Assembly (NCBI GenBank): GCA_029717555.1
Contig: JAMDHS010000010.1
Location: 124,001-188,000, forward strand
From: Peribolospora baueri
Taxonomy: Eukaryota; Basidiomycota; Peribolosporomycetes; Peribolosporales; Peribolosporaceae
Direction of reading: 5' to 3'
DNA length: 64,000 nt
A model generated the notes under the pieces. The model did not search any database. It worked only from the letters and a program-made list of their open reading frames with translations, and was not told the origin of the DNA. Both the position numbers and the translations under genes were made by a program. This document shows positions 12,395-24,043 of this stretch, in pieces; the first letter of the stretch is position 1, and each line of letters starts with the position of its first letter.

Positions 12395-13480
12395 ATGCCG
12401 TCCTCCCCACCAGAGCAGCTCAGGGGCATCCTCGTGAGCCGGAGCCGTCCCAATCATCGTCGCGTCTTTCCAACAAACGTTGACCGCCCCGTCGTCGTTC
12501 ATCGACCCTGCAGGGCAAAAGGGTCAAGTACTTCTACGACATAGACGGCGAAGTGTCTTCCTTGATCTTTTGGGGGCTGTTTGATGGGAATCTTCCGACG
12601 CTGGGTCAAAATGAACCGTCGTTCTCTTTGGATGATTTTGTCCATTGTTCCTACAGCCCATGTACTCGTACAACTCACAAGTCCCTACCGCGCGACGCCT
12701 AAGGTTGTAGGGGATCTGCGACCACATCCAAGCTAGGAACTAAAAACACAGGCATCTCATCCCTGACCTCGTCCAGCTTTTCCTCCGGCCCTCCTGGGCC
12801 GTCTTCCACCTGCGCAATGACGGCCGAAGCAGTCATGAACACCCTCTCGCTGGGAGCGTTGGTGCCGACAAACGCGAGCTTGCGCTATCGCTCCAGGTTC
12901 GACGGATTGCGCTTGTCGCCGTGCGCTTCAGTGGCGTGCTCCTGTAGGCCGGACGCGACAGGTTTGGGAGGAGGAGGTACGATGGTTTGCTGCTGTGTCG
13001 CCCTTCGATTCCACACCCTGGCAAACGGCTCGGATTGGGGGCTCACCCAATGGCCGCAGCTGAAGGCGAGCATACTGTGCACTTACTTCTCTTCGAGGTC
13101 CACGACGGTCGCGACCATCGTACCTGTCTCTGCAACGATGCAGGCGTGAGAAGGCAAGGTAAAGACGGTTAGATGCCCTCGCGGATGCGCTGGTACTCCG
13201 CCTTCTGATAATTGTGCTTTCTCGGGAGGGAGAGAGGGGAAGAAGGTTAAATGGATGGGCGGCTCTTTCGGTCAGCCGGACTCGTTGACGGCGAACGCTT
13301 GCAGGATGCTTATTCACCCGTCCGTGCATGGGTCCGCCTCGGATACTGTAAACGATGCGATGGTCATCCTGGTAGTACGCATTGTACTCTCTGATGGTCA
13401 CCGCTCAGGCCGAGTCAAATAAATACCCCGACGTCGACCGAAGCCCATCTGCGAATTCCATGACGGACGAGGGCATCGAA
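12395..13480. other. Unresolved short exon-like segments on both strands
   Basis: Forward: ATG at 12395 opens MPSSPPEQLRGIL, then a good donor at 12434 and acceptor before 12514, then GKRVKYFYDIDGE, which recalls the start of class I histone deacetylases but goes no further. Reverse, in order: EYNAYYQDDHRIVYSIRGG (about 13390-13318), HNYQKAEYQRIREGI and stop (to 13169), an exon at 13129-13087 (ETGTMVATVVDLEEK), an exon from 12941 (EHATEAHGDKRNPSNLER), then RKLAFVGTNAPSERVFMTAS in the same frame after an in-frame TAG at 12887-12885. The pieces have splice signals but I could not join them into one gene. They may be one or two small genes, or decayed ones. Confidence 0.3.
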
Positions 13481-14627
13481 AGTGAATGTAGAGGAGATCG
13501 ACAGAGTTGGCTACGATAAGGTCGGCTAAGTCGCGCGGGTTTGGCACGTGCATCGAGGTACGTCCCGTCTGACGCCGCTAAAGACCGAAGAAGAAAGGGC
13601 AGGAAAGACGAGAGGAAGGCGAACGCCTTCTTCCCGCATCCACATCTTCTATCACGCCTCACGTCAAAGCCAGCACGGCAGAGTCTTTCTCAGGTGAGTC
13701 GCAGTGTCGCTCCGAACTTTTTTTTGTATGTTCGGTGGTCGAGCAGGGGGGAAGCGATGTCATTTTTTTCCTTCTTTAACATGTTAGACCAAGGATGGAC
13801 GAAAGCGCCCGCTCCTACCGCTCCGCCGTCAAGGAAGGGCGGTAGAGAGGGTGCCGTTAGTCATGTCTTGAACTTTCCGGTCTGATCCCCCTTGTCCCTC
13901 GTACTTCCCCTTCTTCGCGAAGTGGGGTTCTTGTCACCCGCTGCTATGGTCGACGCGGAGGAGGGACGCTCTCATGTCGTTTCGACGAGAGATACTGATT
14001 TCGGTTTTTTTTCTTCACTCGTCCTCCGTGCCTGTCTCCCTACCGCATTTGCCTACCCGCATATCACGTCGCAACGACAGAGGCCCCATCGCACGAGTAT
14101 GTTTCCCATGTCATGTCATGCGTGTAGCTAGCTACCCTTCTTTCCGTCTCTTGGTGATCATGATAAGGATTCATTTACGTCCGATGGCGCCCGTGCAGTC
14201 AGTCGGGTCTCTTCGTGTTAGCCTTTCAACGTCTCGGACTTGGCTTTCACCAACCTTGTGGTCCATCCCTTCTTATTAGAACGCCGCCACACAACGTCCA
14301 TTCTTCACAGACACAGGCTAGATTGCAGGAGCGTCCGCAGTTCTCACGCAGAGTCGTGAAGACCGAGACTACGCGAGCGCACGGAAAGCGTCGATGCTCC
14401 AGGGATGGAGATGGGTTGCTTACATACGCAACGCAGACGCGGGCGAAAGGCGGGCATCGAGGACGCTGACAACCCGAGGACGCTCGCCGCGAGACCAGTG
14501 CGCCCCGGCATCGTCTCACATCCAGCGGACACGGACATAATAGCAATGTTCCCTAGGCCGAGCTGACCGAAGAAAACAAACCAGACCGGTCGGCGCTTTG
14601 TTCTGATTCAGCGCAATCGCGGCCAGC

Positions 14628-15564
14628 TCAACTCCATTTGTCCACGCTCTTGATCCCCTCACTGACGGCTTGACTGCATAGCTCGCGGGGAAGGATGAGG
14701 CGCGTGGCGGTCTTTCTCCCGTCCAATCGGTTGCAGAAACGGAAGACGGCGACGAGGTGACACCCCATCGCGACCGGATGCGTGAAATATTTGGCTCGGC
14801 CTCGATTCGGGAGACGCTTCGACGATGCACCAGAATGTCGCGGGTGGTGAGCATCTTCTTTTTGGTGTACTTGACGAGCTTAGCGGTCTCGTCGATGATC
14901 TGCTCTAACATGTCGATGTCTTACCAGCTCGAAAGGCACGGCGACGATCGAGATGGTCGAACCGTCACAGCGAGAGGCGGGACGGCAAAGCAGGACTAAT
15001 TGACGATTGACAAGGCCTGAGAAGAGGTGCGGGAGGCGGTCGACGAGGTGAGAGCACAGGGACGGGGTAAGCGGTTCGCGGGGGTGGGGCGACTAGCAAT
15101 GTTCGAACAACGGGTTGCGGTGCATTACTCGCCATGGCATTGATGCTGTGGTCGGCGTGCACTTGTTTGAGGAGCCTGCGGATATACATACTGCTTGAAG
15201 CGGCGACATCGCAGCTATGAGGGAACAGAAGGGGAAGCGTGAGCTCGAGTCTGGAGGCGCCTTCTCCTTACACGAGCTACGATCTGCTCCGGTTACCGAC
15301 TGACAAGTGAAGTGACTTGCGTCACTTCATGCGCCACTTAGTCGTCGACGACGATGGGGGCGCGACGGACGATTTGGCGAACCGGACGAGGCCCTTGCCG
15401 GCATGGGGGCGTGACTGCGAGGAGGGATGGCCGGAGCTCTTGCGGTTGACGGCACTTTTTTTTTTGCCATGGTTTTGATGCGGCTGAAAGCGAGATTTGG
15501 CGTGATTCGCTGGCTTGGAGGTGAGGAGGTCTTGAGTAGAGGCGGGTGCAAGTAATCGCCGCAT
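14628..15564 (-). CDS. Divergent histone H2B-like protein (165 residues), four exons
   Basis: Exons 15564-15326, 15214-15129, 14919-14831 and 14711-14628 keep phase throughout. The C-terminal ~80 residues follow the H2B fold: SMYIRRLLKQVHADHSI (helix 1; canonical H2B has YIYKVLKQ.HPDTGIS), NIDMLEQIIDETAKLVKYTK and KKMLTTRDI (helix 2 and loop 2), then TATRLILPRELCSQAVSEG and IKSVDKWS (canonical TAVRLILPGELAKHAVSEG). About seven residues are missing between helix 1 and helix 2. The N-terminal ~80 residues are Lys/Arg/Ser-rich but unlike a normal H2B tail. Exon 2 could instead begin at 15193. The start is the first in-frame ATG; a frame-shifted ATG at 15472 (MAKKK) also exists. Histone H2B pairs with H2A in nucleosomes. 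The gene lies about 760 bases downstream of CENP-A on the same strand. Core exons are confident; exon 1 is less so. Confidence 0.75.
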
Positions 15565-16326
15565 TTCTCTTCTCCTTGTATTTTATGTCATTTGCGTCCC
15601 TTTGCTACGGCTCCCAGCTCCGCAACCTGCCTGCGTCCGTCCTTCCATCCTCCCTCGGCGAGTTCCCAACGATGACGCTGGGCGACGCCGTCGACGGGTC
15701 TACCTCGCGTCCACCCATCGCTCCGAGCAGTTGTCGACGTGCGCACAAGTGATGTAGAGTTTCCAGTGGTCCGACGCCGGCCGCACACGGAATGCTTTCT
15801 TCCCTCTTTTCTTCTTCTCTTGTCGAGTGGCAAGGTCCCCCGCGGTCCGTGCGTCGGTTCTACGTCTAAGTCGGTCCGAAGCGGTGATTCCCGTTTGTCG
15901 AGCCTGAGCTAGGTTTCAGCTTCGGCGATGAACAGCGTTTCCTCGCTGGAGGCAAGCTGAGTCTACTTCTAGCGTAGCCTTTACGACAACGGCACGCCGG
16001 CGACGTTCGTTGTGCTCGACTCGAAAGAAGGAGGCCGCTCTATGGCAAGCAAGAAAGAGAAGACACAGGACGATGGTCCTCGGCACCTGCTTCGACGCGG
16101 AAAGCGAGGGCGAGCACCAAAGCTGGCTGACCGATGTTCCCTGTCCGAAGTCGTTCTGGACACATAGTGTTGGATTATGAGCCGAGATTCGTGACGAGAA
16201 CAACCCGCTGCCCTGTTGTATGCGTACATGTAACGGTCCTTCTGGGCAGAAAAGCGATAGAAATGAGAGGAAGCAAGAGGAAAATGAAACAAGGAAGGAA
16301 GAAAGCCCGATTCTCCCTCTGGAGTG
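15565..16326. other. Intergenic, 3' of CENP-A and 5' of the H2B-like gene
   Basis: No coding frame that I can support. It must hold the CENP-A transcript end and the H2B-like promoter. No obvious motif seen. Confidence 0.5.
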
Positions 16327-17464
<1,138 letters not shown>

Positions 17465-18317
17465 GAATGTCGGAGTGGGTTGTCGATGACGAAGGACAAT
17501 GACGAGCTGAGGTGCGAGAAAAATCCTCTGAGCACTCGGAGATTTAAGAGCGCGCCTGGAAGGTAGGCAATGATCGAACGCGTAGTCGCATCCTTCTCAT
17601 TACCACGGCGCGTCAGCACTCAATAACCCTACTTAACAGTTCTATGCACAAATGTCCACCCATGAAAAGACCGGGCAGAGGTCGAAGTCGATGGCGCTGT
17701 GGCATGCCGACTGCCCTGGCACGAATCAGACAAAGTGAGCGCTGACTCGATGTATCACCCGAGCACGGCAACTGGCGTGCACATCTAGGGGATGAAAGAG
17801 AAAGCGGATTGTCCGACGGCCCGCCTTGCATGACAAGCCCACACGGCGTCTTCGGTTCTTTATTTCTTCCTTGCCACATTTACGAAGAGGTTGGAACCAT
17901 GCTCCCGCAACCACCGGAGACGGCGCACTTTGGTGGACCTCGCGCAAACGGAGCGCGATCGACAGCAGTGGCAGGACTTAGGCCGAACGCTTTCGGTCAG
18001 TCGCACCCGCAGGTGTCGTTTGGACTGGCGACCCACTGCAAGTGAGCTCAAATGTTTAAAAAGCGGGCCGGGCCTCGGGTCCACGTCCATCACCATCTTG
18101 GAAAACAAAGAAAAGCGGGCGGCTGATAGACATAGTAAGCCCTAGCCCGGTCTTTGGCCGCTCGCCCACCAACTCCCGACCCAGTTATGTGGCACGTGAT
18201 GACACGTGCCGACCTAGCTTCCCCGCGCTCGACCTGTATCTGGAGCAGGTCGAGATAAGCGTGATCTTGAATATAAACGTTTACTCCTAACAAGTACCGA
18301 AGCGCTCCTTCACAGGC
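17465..18317. other. Divergent promoter region, CENP-A / cytidine deaminase
   Basis: Between the start codons of two divergent genes, with no supported coding frame. It holds the E-box palindrome at 18191-18210. Both core promoters should lie here. Confidence 0.6.
18191..18210. promoter_or_regulatory. Inverted repeat with two CACGTG E-boxes
   Basis: GGCACGTG and its exact complement CACGTGCC are separated by the four bases ATGA. Each arm holds a CACGTG E-box, the established site of fungal bHLH factors such as Cbf1 and Pho4. The element lies about 110 bases before the cytidine deaminase start and about 730 bases from the CENP-A start. Confidence 0.55.
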
Positions 18318-19533
<1,216 letters not shown>

Positions 19534-19980
19534 AGAGTTGAAGATCTGCAAAGGGAAGAGTTGCATGCCGTAATTTACGGCGTACATGTCAGAATACCTC
19601 CTTCTGCGGTTGTGTTTGTATTTCCGGCAATCTGGAACGGATACGGTCACATGTTCTCGACGGCGAGCGGAACCTGGCACTCGTGATGAAGAGATCCATT
19701 CATGCTAGTTTCCTGTCGGTACCTGTACTCTTGCAGTTCTCTCAAAGGAGTCGGCCTTGTTTCCTGGTGGACCCGGAGGGGCGCGTGGTTGAGCAAGCTG
19801 GGCTGCGGCTCCCGATCAACTTCCCATTTATCCCTACGCCGCATTATTAATGCCAAAGAACCCCCTCACGAGGTACTGATCACATTCGAGCTCTTGCCTC
19901 CTCCTCGCCTTCTGGTGTCCTCGGTCGCTCTGGTCTTGTGCCGATCTTTCTTCCTGTCGCCTTGAAGGCAAGCACCTGCC
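19534..19980. other. Intergenic, cytidine deaminase to farnesyltransferase
   Basis: Short tandem-gene spacer; nothing coding seen. It holds the deaminase 3' end and the next gene's promoter. Confidence 0.6.
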
Positions 19981-22904
19981 ATGCCAGTTCTCGGTCAAGC
20001 CCCGCTGCCTACTCAGCTGGACGGCGTCGAGACGGAAACTTCGAGAACGCAGGTGAGTCGAGCCAACATGCCGTTGAGCGCCGGCTTGTAGAGCAGAGAG
20101 AGTGGTCGAACAGGAAGACGGGCCACATTATGACCCGCGGAGGAGGCGGAGGCCATGACCATTGCTTCTTATCGGGGTCCAATCCTGCTCAACGAACACC
20201 GAGTGCTGATCGCCGCCCCGCCACAAATCTCCTCCAACGCTGCCCAGGTGGACACCGAGAGAGTCATTTCAGCGCTCTTCTCTCAATACCGCAATCCGAA
20301 TTCTAGGTCCTCCTCCCCATCCCTATGGGCCACCTCGTCGACGCCAGGCCCACCCTCTTCAAGTCCGCGCAAACCTCTACCAGTGCTCAACCGCGCATCG
20401 CACTTAAACTTCCTCGGAAGGTCCTTGGAGGGAATTCCTACCGGATATGTTGTATTAGACGCCAGCAGGCCTTGGCTTCTTTATTGGATTTTGCACGGGC
20501 ATGATCTTTTGGGTGCCGGCCTCGATAACAGGATGAGGAGACGGTGAGCAGCGATGGCTCTTGACTGATTTGCTGCGATGAGGATGTGGTCGCTTGACGG
20601 ACGCATCCATCGTTCTCCATGCGCTATCTCGGCTTGCCTTTCCGACCTTGCGCTTGTCTACAGAGCCATCTCCACCCTCCTGCGCTTCCAGAACTCCACC
20701 GGTGGTTTTGGCGGAGGACCCGGGCAGATCTCCCACTTGATGCCCACCTACGCCTGCGTGAACGCGCTCGCCATCGTTGGCGGACCTGGCGGCATGCCGT
20801 ACACGGACGACCTTGAAGACGACGTGATCGCGGGTGAGACTGATGGACGTGGCGGGGGAGGATGGGACTGCATCGATCGGTAAGTCTTACGAGAGGTTGA
20901 CGGCGGACGACAACTTCTCTTATCACACTCATGTGGCTCGTCATTGACGCTTCGCCTCTCCAGGAAAGCGATGTATGACTTTTTCATGCGACTCAAGCAA
21001 GCAGACGGCTCGTTCGTTGTACACGAAGGAGGCGAGGTGGACGTCAGGTGGGGATCGCTACTTGCTTTACTTGGGCTCCACATGGACGGCGACGGCAACC
21101 CATCCTTATTCACCTACGGTTCCCTCCGTCCCTTTTATCTTTTCCGCATATCTCGGGAACATGTAGAGGGGTTTACTGCGTCATATCCGTTGCCTCCCTT
21201 CTCGGTATTCTGACACCAGAGCTGGTCCGCGGCACTGCGCGATTCATAGCTTCATGCCAGACCTACGAGGGCGGTCTCGCAGCAGCATCCCACCCTCTCT
21301 ACCACCCATCCTCCCTTTCCCCAATGGGTCCGCCGACCATGGCCTTTGATCCTCGCAGGCACACTCCGCCGTTGGGCGAGGCGCACGGCGGTTACGCCTT
21401 CTGCGCCCTCGCCAGCTGGTTCGCTTTATCTACCCTACCAGACGTCAAGCCCGTCGCTTTCCCGCCAAGTGGCCCCGCCGCGAAAGAAGGCGGAACGGAG
21501 TCGACGAGCAGGCGCACCACTGAGCTGGACAGTGCGGGGGAGAGTGGGAAGAAGCAAGATGGACCACAGCCGCGGCCCATCCTACAGTCCAAGCTCGACC
21601 TTGGCTCTCTGTTACGCTGGGCGGTCCACTTGCAAGGCCTGGCCGTGGAAGGGGGCGGCTTTCGAGGTCGGACGAACAAACTCGTCGACGGCTGTTACGG
21701 GTGGTTTGTCGGCGGGGGCATGTTCGGCGTTCTGGATGCGGCGTTGAAAAGGGAGGAGAGGGAGAGGGAGGAGAGGCGCAAAGAGGATAAAACGGCGAAC
21801 GTTGAGAAGCAGAAGGGGAAGGAAAGGTGGACTGGACCTGATGCTGAGACGACGGCGAGGTCCCAGACGGAGAGGTCTGGACAAGCTGAGGAAAAGGAAA
21901 CCGAGGCGACGCCGGAAAGCAAGCCCGAAGCGGAGGCCAAGATGAAGACGGAGGACGAAGGGGCCAACGACGCAGAAGGTCCGGAGCAGGCTACTGAGAA
22001 AGTAGCTCTTGGCGGAGACGAGGAGGAAGATTGGACGAGCGACGACGAAGGTGAGGGCTCCGGTACCTGGCTAGGCTGATGCAACGCTAGGTCAGCAGAG
22101 CCTGACGCGGCCAGAAGGTGTGAGATGGATGGTTGACGACATTTCTCTCATCTTGACACTATCTGCCATCTGCAGAGGATATGGGGCTGTACGACCGAAG
22201 TGAGTGTGCATCCGTGCTCGCAGCCGTCACCGTCCCCCCCTCGCCTAGCCGTCGTCCTCACCCTTCCCTGGGCTTCCTTTTTCCACTTTCGTGTCTTCCA
22301 GTTGCGCTCCAGGAGTACATCCTCGTAGTAGCCCAATCCAAGGGCGGAGGCTTGCGCGACAAGCCGGGAAAGTCACCGGACGTCTACCACACGACATACA
22401 ACCTCTCCGGGCTCTCGTTATCTCAACATCGTATGATCCACTCGCCCTATCGCGTCAAGCAGCTCCGTGAGCGATGGGTGGGTGAGGAGGAGGAGTCCGA
22501 CGACGAAGTCATGGCAGTCCTCGGCAGCGAAGGAGGGATGACGGAGGAAGAGCTCAAGCTGTGGAGAAGAGAGACGTACGTGCAGTCTTTGGCGTGGACC
22601 GAGGACCCTTTCGCTAAGAAAGTGTTAGGTAGCGAGGAGAACATGGTGGTGAGCCGAGCCGAGTCTCTTTTTCTTGTCGGTTACTCTTCGTCTCTCGAAC
22701 CCCATCGCTGATCGCCCATCGATTTCGTTTTGCGCACTGATCGCTCTCTCTCTCTAGCTGCCGACCCACCCCGTGTTCAACATCACCCTCCATAGAGCAA
22801 AGAAGATGATGGAACACTTCTACCTCCAGCCCAGTCGACCCGAAAGCCGGAACATCAGCGTCGGACTGGATGGCGGCGGAGGCGCTTTCCTGGGCGAGCT
22901 ATAG
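19981..22904 (+). CDS. RAM1: Protein farnesyltransferase beta subunit, eight exons
   Basis: Exons 19981-20052, 20248-20543, 20664-20879, 20964-21047, 21167-22050, 22176-22199 (24 bases), 22302-22648 and 22758-22904 keep phase and give 689 residues. Family blocks: NTGGFGGGPGQ-type repeat (TGGFGGGPGQISHLMPTYAC), SIDRK-like CIDRKAMYDFFMRLKQADGSF, RGVYCVISVASLLGILTPEL, CQTYEGGL, EAHGGYAFCALA, and LVDGCYGWFVGG. Zinc ligands expected by homology are D397, C399 and H555 (YHTTYNLSGLS). With the alpha subunit it attaches farnesyl to CaaX cysteines of Ras-like proteins, fungal pheromones and lamins. The protein is longer than the usual 430-520 residues because of a Glu/Lys-rich insertion at about residues 415-517 and an acidic stretch near the C-terminus. 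Exon 6 is a micro-exon. Confidence 0.93.
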
Positions 22905-22976
22905 GTTTGTAGAAAGACCAATCCGTGGGCGCGGGGAGCGCACGAGGCACTTTTGCTCTGTGCCGTTGCCGTTGGC

Positions 22977-23055
22977 CGTCATCGTCATCGTCATCGTCAT
23001 CGTCATTGTCGTCGTCATCATCATCGTTGTCGTCATCATCATCGTCGTATCGTCG
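22977..23055. repeat. Imperfect ATC/GTC trinucleotide repeat
   Basis: About 26 consecutive triplets, nearly all ATC, GTC or close variants. It follows the farnesyltransferase stop codon at 22904 and is most likely in the 3' flank. Confidence 0.9.
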
Positions 23056-23341
23056 ACTCTTCGCGCGCAGGTCACGAGGATGGATGACAGCGCTGTGGGC
23101 AGGTCTTGGCCGTGGTGTCGGCGCACGAGCTCCGAGCCATTGTACTATATTTGCAAGTTCATTCTACGTAGTGCAACGCTATCCCTACGACGCAAGAGGA
23201 GCCGAGCCGAGCCGAGACGAGCCAAGCCTAGGGAGAAAGGGGGGAATTCAATCCGTCCGCGAAACATTTGCGATGCGGAGTGGTGGGCGCAAACGAGACG
23301 GAAACCGGGCTCGAGGGTTGAACCCGTTTCTCGCCTTGCCT

Positions 23342-23369
23342 TTGTCTTGTCTTGTCTTGTCTTGTCTTG
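23342..23369. repeat. TTGTC pentanucleotide repeat
   Basis: Five and a half perfect tandem copies of a five-base unit in non-coding DNA. Confidence 0.9.
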
Positions 23370-24043
23370 CCGCGGCTTACCTTTAGCGTTCGCCTCGAGA
23401 ACCGTCTGTTCAAAGCTAAAGCTAAGCCATCGATCGATCAAGCTCGACGGCTTCTCTTCTCGTCTTGCGGAGAAGCTTCGGCCGAGCCGAGCGTGATGCC
23501 AACGCAACGCAACGCAAGCCGTGAACGACGGACGGACGGATGGGACGATTCGGGAATGGTTCGGTCTGAACATGTGCGTGCGGGGCGAACGGCGACGACG
23601 ACGTGTGGTATTGCATCCGAAGGGGAGCGCGGGGGAATGACGGGACGAAATCGATGTCTTGTTTCGGACTACCCCACGGGGAAGGTGTCTCTTTGTGACG
23701 TAAGAGCGGACCGGAAAGGCGAGGCTAACCTAAGTGCCCCCGTGCTCGACCTCGAGCTCACAAGAGGACTTATTCTTTCACGAGGACTGAATGGTGAAGA
23801 GGGTTTTTTTCCTTCATTTTTGCTCACTACTCGAGGATGGTCACATCGGTCGGTGATTGGGTATCCCTGGAAGGCAGGAACGGAAACAGGGGTGAGGACG
23901 AGAGGGAAGGGAAGGGAAGGGAAAAACGCAAGGCCACAAGAACGACGATAGGTGCCATCGCGACCGAGTGGGGTTTCATCTGCTTCTCCTTCCCTTCCCT
24001 TCCGTGTCCGCCGCCCTTTACCTTGGCTCGCCGCTCGTCAGTT

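Larger units (their letters stand above)
22905..24043. other. Convergent intergenic region with microsatellites
   Basis: Between the 3' ends of the farnesyltransferase gene and the decarboxylase-family gene. Holds two microsatellites (listed separately), GAGCC-type repeats near 23201-23230 and a CAACG run near 23498-23515. No coding frame supported. Confidence 0.6.

Noticed and set aside
12515-12551. Histone deacetylase-like start GKRVKYFYDIDGE on the forward strand
   Set aside because: Not called as a gene because the rest of the conserved deacetylase sequence is absent; kept only as part of an unresolved region.
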